From contig JABXHO010000021.1 in the NCBI GenBank assembly GCA_013373595.1, positions 62,001 to 126,000 on the forward strand: 64,000 bases of DNA, in the 5' to 3' direction. The DNA is from Flavobacteriales bacterium (lineage in GTDB: Bacteria > Bacteroidota > Bacteroidia > Flavobacteriales_D > Crocinitomicaceae). The translations under genes were made by a program, and so were the position numbers. Positions 41,111 to 51,800 of this stretch are shown piece after piece. Position 1 is the stretch's first letter. Each line of letters opens with the position of its first letter. The notes under the pieces were generated by a model. The model did no database searches. It saw only the letters and a list, made by a program, of their open reading frames with translations, and had not been told where the DNA came from.

Positions 41111-44100
41111 TTATCGTAATAGCGTAACATGACCTCGTGTAAGAACTTCAACACCGTTTGCATCTTTCACACTTACCATGTACAAGTACGTTCCTCCAGA
41201 TGCTTCGCGATTGGTTGAAGTAATAATTCCATTCCAACCTTCCTCGTAGTTATTCGTTTGAAAAACCACTTGTCCCCAACGGTTGAAAATTCGAAAATCG
41301 TAGTCGCTCGCATCGAAATCGGATAGAACGGGCTTGAAAATCGTGTTCACTCCATCAGGCATAAAGGCATTCGGAACGTAAATCAATGGGGGAAGAACAA
41401 TACAAACCTCATTCGATCGACTCACTTCATTGATGCCGAAAACATTCGTTGCTTCAATGGCTTCTACGTAGTAACAAATGTCTCCAGTTGAAATAATGTC
41501 ATTCATGTCGTCTTCAAATGACAACTCATAGCTTGGCAAGCTCGCGATTGGCGAAGGGTTAAATACACCATCAATGCCTCGGTAAACATTGTAGGCGATA
41601 ATTGAACCGTTGAATTCACGATACGCACTCCAATTCAAATAGGAGATTTTCGATACATCATCTTTCTGAACGTCCAATAAAATAGTTCGCGCCTGATTCG
41701 AAACAGCTCCTTCGTTACCACAGCTATCAAGTACACGAGCACGATAGGAATAAGATTGAATCTGAACATCAACCTCTTCATCGGTGTACGTAAGCGTTCC
41801 AGAGTTTACAGGAATGCGCACAATTTCCTCAAAAGGATTGGTTCCCGTACGGCGTTCAATGGCGATTTCAGTAATTGGAACAGAATCATCAATGTGTTCC
41901 CTCAGTACAATTTTTCCATCATTTACCGTAGCCACCTGCAAATAATTGTAAGCCGGTTGAGTAGGAGAGGAAGTATAGACGCATGCAACATTCGAGAAGC
42001 TTTCTTGGCCGTCAATACTCGTAGCTTTAATTGCAAAGCAATAATTCTTACCGTCTTCGATGGATAAATTGAAACTCGTTCCTGTCATTGTTCCGAAGCT
42101 CATCCAAGGCTGACCTTCCCATTTCGCAAAAACTTCATATTGGTCAATTCCCGACCAACCTTCGTACTCCGTCCATGTTAAATCGACTTCGCGAGCACAA
42201 ATGTTCAATTCTGTTGTCACGAAAACCGTTGTGTGAACAGGCGCTTTTGCAGATGTTTGATAGGTTGGAGGAATAGAAACGGTGAAGCAAGAGTCGAAAG
42301 CGGCAACCGAGTACGTGAGTTCGTTGTTTCCTGTATTTGGAAAGTGTGTATATGAAGTGTTTGCGATGCCCCAAACTGTATCCAATTCAACAATAACTCC
42401 ATTTGCATCCATCGTGTAGACCACATACCCATACGTGTCCGGCTGACTGTTTTGATTCCAGTTGAGCGTTACACCATTTGTCAAAGTATCAATCGTAACA
42501 AGATCGATGACAGGGATGTCGGGTGTAATCATGTCTTCAAACTGATCTCCCGAAATATTTGAAGTGAAATCACACGGTTGATTGGGGAGCACGATTTGAT
42601 AGTTCAAGAAAACGTCACAAATATTAATTGTATCGATGTATGACGTTGTTCCGTAAGGTACGCTATCGTATAAAGTCCACGTTCCAGCAGGAAATTCCCG
42701 ATAGATGTGGTAGTAATCGTTCATGGATGGAAGCGGGGGAGTAGTTGGATCGTTCCATTGCAGAACCGCCGTTCCATTACTTGGATTAGTAAGATCTAGG
42801 AAAATGTTTGAAACAGTATCGCTATAAGTTACGGCATTTCCATCACATCCAGAGGCAACACCCAAGTAGAAATGAAACTCTTGTCCTGGTGCGGGCATGG
42901 TGAAACTTGTCGCAGCGATAGAGGGAACCGTTCCGATCAATCCCGTTTCTTCTGTATAAATTCGGTATTCGGTGAATGTTCCGAACGGGTCGGCAACCTG
43001 ATCCCATGTGATGGTGAAATCACCCGTTGCATCCGATTGAATACAATTGATTTCTGGTGCCTGAATAATTCCAGGATTAACAACATTTATCGTAACCGTA
43101 GCGTAACTCACCTTCGGAACTGGACAATAATCATCCTGAATTTTAAATACAAAATGGAAAGGAATTAAATCCTCCGTTCCATTAGCTGTTGTCACCAGGT
43201 GACCGCAATCTGTCTGCCAATTGAAAGTGGTTGAAACGCCTTGAACTCCCGTAATCAATGGAGTTGCGTCGAGTGTTGCACAGGGTCCACCGTTACACCC
43301 CGCAGTACTTGTGATGTTCGGACCAAATAGATATCCAGAGGCAGAAAGAATGTTGTTCTGAGGACTTCCATCCTGAAGCACTTCAACATCAGTTGAACTC
43401 AGTGTGAAATTAACGAGATCACCCGCATTCACCGTTGTTTCAAAGAGTCCGCCAAACGGTCCTGCAATTTGAGGAGCTGTATTTGTTCCGGTGCAATTCA
43501 AAACGATCAACTGGATTTCACGGTCAACTTCGGCAATGAGAACACCGTTGCGATACGAACGCGCCACAACTTTTACAGCGTAATTCCCCATATTATTAGA
43601 CAAAAACGTGAGTTCTCCCGTGCTTGGATCGAGTTGTGCGGGAACGTTACTAGGATTTAGGCTTGTTCCTGGAGTAGGAGACGTGGCAGAGTATCCTGGC
43701 TCGTAAAGAAGTTCAACAGGTGCACTTGGAGGATTGTAACTTTGATTTGGGAAATGATCTAGAGGTGTTCCGAAAGAAATGTGGAGTGAATCCAAATCTG
43801 GATCGATGGCATTCATGTTGTACGCATACGGATCGCCCAAACAGCTTACGAAGTAAGGATCTTGCAAAAATTGAGGGGAATTGTCAACGCATCCTACAGC
43901 AGCATTGGGGATTTCGTACATTTTGGATGTTAGCGTGATTCCTTTTGTATCAGGATCTATCAAATTGACGATGTTTCCGTTTCGAGCAAAATTCTGATAC
44001 GTAAATACCCAGCCATTTGCAGGGGGAACACCCGAAATGGTGATCGGATCACTGACGTAGACAACTTTTTCAATGGCACCAATGCCATTTCCTCCACCTT

Positions 44101-44398
44101 GACCAGTGCCGCAATCGAGAGGCGCATCTCCTCCTGGAACTTGCGTACACAACGGAGAGATGTCGGTTCGTGATTGAAAATTGACGGTAATGTCTGTTAA
44201 GGTGGGATGATTCCACACTTGAATGTTTTCACTGACTGGATTTACAATTGCTCCATTGCAATCACGGTAAAAAACCAGTTGAAATACATAATCTCCACCC
44301 TGACACGTCCACGTGATGTCACCTCCCATAATGTGCGTGGCATTTCCTCGAAAGCTCAAAGAAAGTAGCAGAAAAAACAGGAGATAAAATCGATTCAT
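41111..44398 (-). CDS. Large secreted multidomain protein with T9SS type B (CHU_C) sorting domain
   Basis: 1095 aa from ATG 44398 (MNRFYLLFFLLLSLSFRGNA signal peptide); the longer frame to 44491 would precede it with non-signal residues. Mature start 'THIMGGDITWTCQGGDYVFQLVFYRDCNG'. The middle contains several fibronectin-III/Ig-like units ('LNWNQNSQPDTYGYVVYTMD', 'CFAIKATSIDGQESFSNVACVY', 'CYYVEAIEATN'). The last ~90 residues (from ~1004) are CHU_C: 'YVPNAFMPDGVNTIFKPVL', 'FRIFNRWGQVVFQTNNYEEGWNG', 'GTYLYMVSVKDANG', ending GHVTLLR. It is predicted to be exported by T9SS and attached through a PorP/SprF-type route. Close relative of the broken gene at 35.9-37.6 kb. Likely adhesin or matrix protein. 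Confidence 0.88.
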   Translation of the reverse strand: MNRFYLLFFLLLSLSFRGNATHIMGGDITWTCQGGDYVFQLVFYRDCNGAIVNPVSENIQVWNHPTLTDITVNFQSRTDISPLCTQVPGGDAPLDCGTGQGGGNGIGAIEKVVYVSDPITISGVPPANGWVFTYQNFARNGNIVNLIDPDTKGITLTSKMYEIPNAAVGCVDNSPQFLQDPYFVSCLGDPYAYNMNAIDPDLDSLHISFGTPLDHFPNQSYNPPSAPVELLYEPGYSATSPTPGTSLNPSNVPAQLDPSTGELTFLSNNMGNYAVKVVARSYRNGVLIAEVDREIQLIVLNCTGTNTAPQIAGPFGGLFETTVNAGDLVNFTLSSTDVEVLQDGSPQNNILSASGYLFGPNITSTAGCNGGPCATLDATPLITGVQGVSTTFNWQTDCGHLVTTANGTEDLIPFHFVFKIQDDYCPVPKVSYATVTINVVNPGIIQAPEINCIQSDATGDFTITWDQVADPFGTFTEYRIYTEETGLIGTVPSIAATSFTMPAPGQEFHFYLGVASGCDGNAVTYSDTVSNIFLDLTNPSNGTAVLQWNDPTTPPLPSMNDYYHIYREFPAGTWTLYDSVPYGTTSYIDTINICDVFLNYQIVLPNQPCDFTSNISGDQFEDMITPDIPVIDLVTIDTLTNGVTLNWNQNSQPDTYGYVVYTMDANGVIVELDTVWGIANTSYTHFPNTGNNELTYSVAAFDSCFTVSIPPTYQTSAKAPVHTTVFVTTELNICAREVDLTWTEYEGWSGIDQYEVFAKWEGQPWMSFGTMTGTSFNLSIEDGKNYCFAIKATSIDGQESFSNVACVYTSSPTQPAYNYLQVATVNDGKIVLREHIDDSVPITEIAIERRTGTNPFEEIVRIPVNSGTLTYTDEEVDVQIQSYSYRARVLDSCGNEGAVSNQARTILLDVQKDDVSKISYLNWSAYREFNGSIIAYNVYRGIDGVFNPSPIASLPSYELSFEDDMNDIISTGDICYYVEAIEATNVFGINEVSRSNEVCIVLPPLIYVPNAFMPDGVNTIFKPVLSDFDASDYDFRIFNRWGQVVFQTNNYEEGWNGIITSTNREASGGTYLYMVSVKDANGVEVLTRGHVTLLR

Positions 44399-44511
44399 AC
44401 TCGTATAACGAAAAATACCCATACGTAGTATGGAGACGGATTTTTTATGAATTGGTTGCGAAAATTGGGTGTGGATTTTGGATAAAATCATGAAATGACA
44501 AGAGTTGACGG

Positions 44512-45030
44512 TTAGGAATGAACATTTGATATATCCAATTCATCATAATTTGTCTCTTTTTCGTCGAGATTGTATTGTTTTGAAATTTCAGAGAAGAGGC
44601 GCAAACCCTTGGCATCTATTCGTGTACAAATATGAACTGAATTTTCACCATGATAATCACTAAAGTTGATATGAACCTCATTCGAACTAATCAATAGCGA
44701 ATTGATTTTGGAATAGGGGATTTTGAATTCACCTGAAATACCTGGAGCGAAGTAGTGGTAAGCCGAATAAGCTGCCCACCCAATTCCGATGATGGCTGCC
44801 CAAGAAAGCGATTGGAAACCAGCAAACCAAAGAATACAAATGACTAAAACAGCCAAAAGTGAGAGGTAGGATATTGACTTGAAACGCTCTTCTGAACTGG
44901 ATTTAGTGGCAGATGGATCATTCAATTCCTCCAATTTTTTTGTGTCAGACCAATTTCCAGTACTTGTGAAATAGACAAATGAATCGTCAAAATTCACATA
45001 ACCAAAGTTGTATTTACACCAGTCTTTCAT
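44512..45030 (-). CDS. Hypothetical membrane protein with C-terminal soluble domain
   Basis: 172 aa. Residues 1-50 are hydrophilic, ~55-100 hold two hydrophobic helices ('SISYLSLLAVLVICILWFAG', 'AAIIGIGWAAYSAYHYF'), and the rest is beta-rich ('KIPYSKINSLLISSNEVHINFSDYHGENSVHICTRIDAKGLRLFSEI'), which resembles membrane-bound PH-like (bPH) domains in pattern only. No family assigned. Confidence 0.65.
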   Translation of the reverse strand: MKDWCKYNFGYVNFDDSFVYFTSTGNWSDTKKLEELNDPSATKSSSEERFKSISYLSLLAVLVICILWFAGFQSLSWAAIIGIGWAAYSAYHYFAPGISGEFKIPYSKINSLLISSNEVHINFSDYHGENSVHICTRIDAKGLRLFSEISKQYNLDEKETNYDELDISNVHS

Positions 45031-45081
45031 TGAACATAAATAATGAATATCTCGTTGGGCTTAACTCAATGCCGAATCAAG

Positions 45082-46341
45082 TTACCCAACCGCCACAACT
45101 GTCATGTCGTCCCAATTCAAGTATTGCTTTGCCAATTCCTGCACGCGTTCTGGTGTTATCGAGCGAATTGCATGAATGGCTTCATTGTAAAAATCCAACG
45201 ATTTTCCGTGTAACTCTGCACTTAGGAAGAGGTCAGTCATTGCGTAAGCACCATCTGCACTTTTCAGTAATTGCCCTAACATGTAATTGCGCACCAATTC
45301 CATTTCATCTTCGGGTACAAGCTCGGTCTGAAGTCGGTTCAGCTCAAATTGAATCTCATTTAGGGTATTGTCTCGTACTTGCTTGCCAACTTCAGTCGCC
45401 ATAAGGAAATAACCCGTTCCGTTTAATTCGGCAATCATCGATCCGATACCGTAGGTATATCCTTTTTCTTCACGAATGTTTGTCATCAATCGACTTCCGA
45501 AATAATCTCCTAAAATGGTATTTACGAACAAGAAATCGAGGTAGTCCGGATGATTTTTATTGAAGAGCATTTTTCCTGCTCGAATCGCTGTTTGAAGTGC
45601 TCCTTCTTTTTCAATTTTTGTCACACCAGCTTCATTTTGAAGATCAGCATCGAAACCTCCTACCGCTTCGGATAGTAATGATGTGAATAATGTAGAAATT
45701 TCTAGAATGACATCTTCTTCAAAATTCCCAACGATCACGACTTTCGTCAACCCTTTGAGGTAATACTTGGCATGGAAAGCGCGTAAATCATCTCGTTGAA
45801 CATTGTCAAAATCAGATTCTTCAATACGCGTCGCATAGCGTGCGTTACTCGCAAACAATCGTTCTCTGAATTCTTGGCGCGCCTTAGTAGATACTTTTTC
45901 TTGCCCAATGCGCCATTTTTGTTTGCGGTCGGCTGTCAATTCTTTAATTTCTTCTTCATCAAAATTGACATTCGTAATCGCATCAATCACGGTTTCGAGA
46001 ATCGCTTGCAAATTTTCGCGAAGGCAATACATCGAAAAAGTGGCATTTTCAACGGAAACACCCGATTCCGAAAATCCACCCAAAGAATTGATTTCCTCGT
46101 GAATTTCGATGGAGGTTTTAGTCGGAGTTCCTGAAAGTAAAAGTCCATTCGTGAAACCGGGAATGCCTTTTTCTCCACGACAGTTTCCTGCGTCAAAGTA
46201 TAGATCGAAACGTGCGGTTTCATTCTGAACTTCCTTCATGTGATACAAAGGAACAGAAGGAGAAAGGTCGTATTTTTTTGGTGCCACAAAATCGATGGAT
46301 TCGATGGCTATCAATTCGGGTTGTTGAGTTCTATTGAGCAT
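45082..46341 (-). CDS. M16 family peptidase-like protein, catalytically degenerate subunit
   Basis: 419 aa. M16 fold features are clear in the second half ('GKMLFNKNHPDYLDFLFVNTILGDYFGSRLMTNIREEKGYTYGIGS'; 'IREEKGYTYGI' is the R/Y region). The N-terminal half has no HxxEH, so the zinc site is missing. It overlaps the active partner at 46331-47575 by 11 bp. This matches the known M16B pairing of one active and one inactive subunit, as in mitochondrial processing peptidase (MPP alpha/beta). Confidence 0.92.
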   Translation of the reverse strand: MLNRTQQPELIAIESIDFVAPKKYDLSPSVPLYHMKEVQNETARFDLYFDAGNCRGEKGIPGFTNGLLLSGTPTKTSIEIHEEINSLGGFSESGVSVENATFSMYCLRENLQAILETVIDAITNVNFDEEEIKELTADRKQKWRIGQEKVSTKARQEFRERLFASNARYATRIEESDFDNVQRDDLRAFHAKYYLKGLTKVVIVGNFEEDVILEISTLFTSLLSEAVGGFDADLQNEAGVTKIEKEGALQTAIRAGKMLFNKNHPDYLDFLFVNTILGDYFGSRLMTNIREEKGYTYGIGSMIAELNGTGYFLMATEVGKQVRDNTLNEIQFELNRLQTELVPEDEMELVRNYMLGQLLKSADGAYAMTDLFLSAELHGKSLDFYNEAIHAIRSITPERVQELAKQYLNWDDMTVVAVG

Positions 46342-47575
46342 TGTTTGCTTTTACGTTTAGTAAGGAACAATTCGTTTTGATGAAGGTAGTTGCCGCTACG
46401 CGCTGCAAATCTTCTGGTGTAATTTTGGCGTATTTTTCTGATTCGTGATTTACCATATCGGCATCTCCCAACAGTTCGTTCATGCTGAGTGCCATGGCGC
46501 GATTCAAAACAGCTTGATGCTGAAATTCATGCGCTGTGCGAATTTTCACTTTAATACGATCCAATTCACTTTCTGAAACAGTCGACTGAATGAGTTGATC
46601 CAATTCTTTCCAAAGTGCTGCATCCAATTCCTCGAAACTTACACCTTCTCTTAATTTCCCTGAGATGATGATCAAGCCGTTATCGATGGAACCTGTAATG
46701 TAAGCATTGACGCTTGAGACCAGATTTTGTTCTTTTTTGAGCGATATGTACAAACGAGAAGATTTGTCTCTTCCGAGAATATCAGAAAGTGTGTCGTACA
46801 CCAAATAATCGGGATGCATACGATCTTCCATTCGGAAAGCATAGTAAAAAGCATCTGTTGGAACACTTCGTTCGATTGTTTTTTGTCGAAATTCAGTTTG
46901 TTTCGGTTCTTTTGGAAGATTGCGTTGATTGGCTTTTCCGGCAGGAATTTCACCAAACCATTTCTTCGAAAGACGTTTCACTTCGTCGAGTTCCATATTT
47001 CCGCCAATGCATAAAATCGCATTCGAAGGGTGATAGAACTGTTTGAAAAAGTCTTTCACATCGTCCATGGTGGCTTCTTCAATGTGCTTGATTTCCTTTC
47101 CGATCGTTGCCCATCTGTACGGATGCTTTTTGTAGACAAGTGGACGCAATTCGAGCCAAACATCACCATATGGTTGATTCAAATAACGTTGTTTGAATTC
47201 TTCGATTACTACAGATCGTTGTACCTCCAAGCTTTTCGGTGTAAAGGCAAGAGAAAGCATACGATCACTCTCCAACCACAACGCTGTTTCAATATTATTG
47301 ACGGGAAGTACGTCGTAGTAATTCGTAATGTCGTTCGATGTAAAGGCATTGTTTTCTCCACCTGCCAATTGAAGTGGCGTATCGAATTCTGGAATATTCA
47401 CAGATCCTCCGAACATCAAGTGTTCAAAAAGATGAGCAAATCCCGTTTTGTCTTCCGATTCGTCGCGTGCGCCAACATTATAGAGTACGTTGACAACTGC
47501 CATGGGAGTCGTGGTGTCCTTGTGAAAAAGAACGGTGAGTCCATTGTCGAGTTTAAATCGATCAAATTGAATCAT
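46331..47575 (-). CDS. M16 family zinc peptidase, active subunit
   Basis: 414 aa. Inverted zinc motif HLFEH at 48-52 (His48, Glu51, His52), with the downstream Glu region in 'SVVIEEFKQRY' (~127). 'RLDNGLTVLFHKDTTTPMAVVNVLYNVGARDE' opens the domain. Predicted cytosolic or periplasmic: no signal peptide is visible. Together with the degenerate downstream partner it should form a clam-shell peptidase degrading unfolded peptides. Its ATG is fused to the stop of the upstream gene (TAATG). Confidence 0.95.
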   Translation of the reverse strand: MIQFDRFKLDNGLTVLFHKDTTTPMAVVNVLYNVGARDESEDKTGFAHLFEHLMFGGSVNIPEFDTPLQLAGGENNAFTSNDITNYYDVLPVNNIETALWLESDRMLSLAFTPKSLEVQRSVVIEEFKQRYLNQPYGDVWLELRPLVYKKHPYRWATIGKEIKHIEEATMDDVKDFFKQFYHPSNAILCIGGNMELDEVKRLSKKWFGEIPAGKANQRNLPKEPKQTEFRQKTIERSVPTDAFYYAFRMEDRMHPDYLVYDTLSDILGRDKSSRLYISLKKEQNLVSSVNAYITGSIDNGLIIISGKLREGVSFEELDAALWKELDQLIQSTVSESELDRIKVKIRTAHEFQHQAVLNRAMALSMNELLGDADMVNHESEKYAKITPEDLQRVAATTFIKTNCSLLNVKANNAQ

Positions 47576-48528
47576 TAAAAGTTGAATTTTGGACTGCTTT
47601 GTTCGTGCAGTGCCGATGAGTATTCTGCGAGTATTTCCGCTACAATTTCTTTGGCAGGAAGGATGCGATCGATCATTCCTGAAATTTGTCCGATTTCCAA
47701 TTCACCTTCGGTGAGATCACCTTCAAACATTCCTTTCTTCGCACGTCCGCGCCCAAGAAGTGTTTTCAAATCGTCCATGGAAGCTCCTTTTTCATAGGCC
47801 TCATGGACTTGTTGGAAGAATGGGTTTTTAATCAATCGAACAGGAGTGATTTCTTTCAGCGTCAACTGTGTATCGCCTTCTTTTGCTTCTACTACGCTTT
47901 GTTTAAAATTTTGGTGAGCACTCGATTCCTCAGAGGCGACAAAACGACTTCCGATTTGAACAGCATCTGCTCCCAAGTTCATGGCAGCAAGCATGGTGCG
48001 ACCGGTTCCAATTCCTCCAGCAGCAATCAATGGAATATCTAGCTCTTTCGCTACCATTGGAATCAAACAAAGTGTCGTTGTTTCGTCTCTTCCGTTGTGT
48101 CCGCCCGCTTCAAATCCTTCAGCAACAACAGCATCTACGCCAGCGGCCTGCGCTTTCAAGGCAAATTTCAAACTGGAAACGACGTGAACTACGGTAATTC
48201 CGTGATCTTTTAAGTGTTGCGTCCATGTTTTTGGATTTCCAGCAGAAGTAAAAACAATCGGAACTTTATGCTTAATAATCGTTTCGATGTGCTTATCGAT
48301 ATCTGGATAAAGCATCGGTAAATTCACCGCGAAGGGTTTATCTGTTGCAGCTTTGCATTTTTGCACATGTTCATCCAATACTTCTGGGTACATGGATCCA
48401 GAGCCAATAATTCCTAGTCCTCCTGCATTTGAAACTGCCGAAGCAAGCTCCCAGCCTGAGCACCAAATCATTCCAGCCTGAATAATGGGGTATTGAATAT
48501 TGAATAAGGAAGTAATTCTATTTTTCAT
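47575..48528 (-). CDS. Nitronate monooxygenase-like flavoprotein
   Basis: 317 aa from ATG 48528 (MKNRITSLFNIQYPIIQAGM). 'QAGMIWCSGWELASAVSNAGGLGIIGSGS', the His region 'EGFEAGGHNGRDETTTL', and the FMN phosphate site 'AAGGIGTGRTMLAAMNLGADAVQIGSRFVASEES' are characteristic of class I nitronate monooxygenases / 2-nitropropane dioxygenases. The family oxidises propionate 3-nitronate, but also includes enoyl-ACP reductase (FabK)-type relatives, so function is a family-level call. Operon with the M16 pair: stop and start codons share a base. Confidence 0.88.
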   Translation of the reverse strand: MKNRITSLFNIQYPIIQAGMIWCSGWELASAVSNAGGLGIIGSGSMYPEVLDEHVQKCKAATDKPFAVNLPMLYPDIDKHIETIIKHKVPIVFTSAGNPKTWTQHLKDHGITVVHVVSSLKFALKAQAAGVDAVVAEGFEAGGHNGRDETTTLCLIPMVAKELDIPLIAAGGIGTGRTMLAAMNLGADAVQIGSRFVASEESSAHQNFKQSVVEAKEGDTQLTLKEITPVRLIKNPFFQQVHEAYEKGASMDDLKTLLGRGRAKKGMFEGDLTEGELEIGQISGMIDRILPAKEIVAEILAEYSSALHEQSSPKFNF

Positions 48529-48891
48529 AATTTTCAATCTAATCAAAAGTACAGTTTTCACGAAACTTCACCCCGTTTTTTGTCGTCTTAACCTAAACTT
48601 GAGTTCGGTATATGAATACCTTCAGACATTTTGATCGAGTAATTATACGAGGCATAATTTTAGAGGAATAGCGGGGTATCACGATGGAAATTAACGAAGT
48701 AGAATGCTTGATCAGAATGAGTCAATTCATGAATTTCACCAGAAAACAACGCTTTTCTTTACTTTTACGCTTCGAAATAACCCGTTATTCCCTCGGCTTA
48801 AATGCTCGAAAATCATTATTTTAAGTCGATCTGATAAAATTCTTATCCTGAACTCATGTTAAATTAATATCTTGGAGACAGCTTCTTGAAT
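48529..48891. other. Intergenic region between nitronate monooxygenase and CHU_C genes
   Basis: 363 bp with no supported gene. A 46-codon frame at 48684-48824 has no recognisable product. A short palindrome AATAAC-CC-GTTATT sits at 48776-48789. This region must hold the divergent promoters, but no good -33/-7 pair was found. Confidence 0.6.
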
Positions 48892-51800
48892 ATGACAAAA
48901 AATATCTGCTTACTGCTTTGCTTTCTGACGATTTCCCTTTTGGGGAATTCTCAAGAAGTTCATCATGATCACTCACTACCGCATTCTTTTATTGAAAATA
49001 AGGGACAGTGGGACGAAGACGTATTATTCAAAACGCAATTTCTTGGAGGGAACTTATGGATCGAGCAGGGGAAAATGATGTTTCATTTGCAAGATTTTTC
49101 TCGATTACAGGCGTATCATGCCAATCCGAAAGATGGCGAGGATGTCTCAACCTTCCCCCAAACCGTTTTGCATTTGAATTTTCTAGGTTCGAACAAGGTG
49201 ACATCGATTCAAAAAGAACACGAAACGGACGTTTATTACAACTATTTCCTTGGGAATGATGAATCCAAATGGACATCAGATGTGCGTGGATATGGTGAGG
49301 CAACACTTGAAGATTTCTACAATGGAATTGATTTAAAGTTGATCGAACAAGAGCAAGAGCTAAAGTATGAATTCCACGTAGCGGCAGGAGCCGATCCATC
49401 AGTGATTCGCTTGGATTACGCAGGACAGAATAAAATTGTAATCAACGATAAAGGGGATTTGGTAATTTCAACGAGCTTGGGTGATGTGATTGAGAAAAAG
49501 CCCTACGCGTATCAAATTCTGAATGGGAAGATTGTTGATGTCGCCTGTTCCTTCCGACTGAATAAATCAGTTGTGGAGTTCGAATTGGGAGATTACAGTC
49601 CGTACGCACCGCTAATTATCGATCCTGTTCTGGTTTTTGCGACATACTGTGGTTCGGTAACGGATAATTTTGGAATGACCGCAACGTATGGGTATGACGG
49701 TACGGCCTATTCGGGAGGAGTTATTTATGGAAATGCGTATCCAACTCCAGATCCACTTGCGTACAACACAACTTCGAATTTTACGGTACCCAATGTTGGT
49801 CCGATCACATCAGATGCATTCATCACGAAGTATTCCGCTGATGGAACAACGATGATTTGGACAACGTTTATCGGTGGAGGAGACGATTCTCACGGAACGG
49901 AAACAGTACATAGTTTGATTTGTGACCAGTCGAATAACGTATATATGTATGGAGTAACGTCAAGTGACGACTTCCCAATCTCGGGAGGGTATCAATCCGT
50001 ATTTGGAGGTGGATCATCACTCTCGATTCAATTCAATGGAACCAATTTCCATAATGACGGAACTGATATTTATGTAGCAAAGTTCAGTTCGAACGGACAA
50101 AACCTGATGGGGTCGACGTATATGGGAGGTGCATCCAATGATGGTGTAAATTACAAGGTCTCCTCTGGAAACTACAGCAATGTGGCAGATTACGACTCCT
50201 TATCGACCAATTACGGAGACCAATTCCGAGGAGAGATCATGTTAGATTCACTGGGCAATTGTATCGTCGCTTCATGTACACGTTCGACAAATTTTCCTGT
50301 TGTAAACGCCTTTCAACCCACAAATGCAGGAAAGCAAGATGGGGTCATTTTTAAGTTGTCTTCGGATTTATCGGCTTTGCAATGGTCAAGCTACTATGGT
50401 GGATCAGAAAATGATGCCTGTTATTCTGTTAAGATAGATTCGTCATTCAATATTGTTTTTTCTGGTGGGACGTGCTCCTCCAATCTTCCTGCCATGGGAA
50501 CAGGCTGGCAATCTTCGTATAATGGAGGGAAAACAGATGGTTTTGTGGCGAAGTTGAGTCCAAACGGTTCCACATTAACAAATGGAAGTTATATCGGAAC
50601 GAGTAACTATGATCAAGCCTTCTTTGTGGAAATTGATCGAAATGATAACGTCTTCCTGCTCGGGCAATCGGCAGGGGGAGCCTTTCCTGTGATTAATGCG
50701 GGATTTGTAAATCCAGGAAGTAGTCAATTTGTCGTCAAGCTTGATCCAACACTCTCGACAGCATTGAACTCAACGGTATTTGGAAATGGTGCCGCCAATA
50801 TTAATATCTCGCCAGCCGCATTCTTAGTAGACATTTGTGGAAACATGTACATCTCGGGATGGGGGGCAAATATTTTACAAACGTCACCACTTGGAGGAAT
50901 GCCTGTAACGCCTGATGCTTTCCAAGGAACAGCTCCCAATGGTTTTGACTTTTATTTACTCGTGATTGAGCGAGATTTTGGTGGCCCTGATCCATTGTAT
51001 GCTTCGTATATTGGTGGGAGTTCCGCTCAAGAGCATGTGGATGGAGGAACATCTCGTTTTGATAAGAACGGAGTAGTGTATCAGTCTGTGTGTGGTGGAT
51101 GTACAGGAGTAAGCGACTTTCCAACTACGCCTGGTGCCCATTCAAGCTCTAATTTGAGTACGAACTGTAACAATCTGGTCTTTAAGTTTGACTTCGAATT
51201 GATTCCCGATGCAGACTTTACAGCGGATAACACACTAGGTTGTGCGCCATTTACGGTAACATTCGATAATTTCTCCACCGATTCAGATTCGTACCAATGG
51301 GTATTTGGAAATGGTGATTCGACCTCTGTTATTTTCGAACCTACGGTTACGTACGATTCGGCAGGAGTGTATCAAGTGTTCTTGGTGGTAACAGATAGTA
51401 TTTGTTTACTAACAGATACCGCTGAATTGACCATCACGGTGTACGATTCGCTTGAATTGACAACAACAATAGACCAAGAATTGTGTCAGCCCATTCCATT
51501 GGATTTAACGGCTTACACAAACGGAACTGCGGATAATTTTATTTGGTCAAGTAACAGTAGTTTCACCGACACGTTAAATACCGATTTACAAGATTCGGTG
51601 CTGAGTATTACACCATCTGGGCCTGTTACCTACTACGTAGAAGTCAGCAATGGTGGTTGTTCTCTGGTGGACAGTGTCGTCGTCGATTTTATAGGTTCTT
51701 CGCTAATTCTAACCGGCAATGATTCCATTTGTGCGGGAGAACTCACGCAAATAGCGGCACAAAGTTCCAATCCGTCCATCACCTTTACCTATGTTTGGTC

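Noticed and set aside
45082-46341. Missing HxxEH in the second M16 gene as a sign of a broken gene
   Set aside because: M16B proteins commonly occur as an active and an inactive subunit; the frame is full length and overlaps the active partner.
47030-47578. 182-aa plus-strand frame opposite the M16 peptidase
   Set aside because: Shadow of a gene with an intact zinc motif; no domain of its own.
48684-48824. 46-codon frame in the gap before the large CHU_C gene
   Set aside because: No recognisable product, promoter or conserved pattern; likely chance in a non-coding region.
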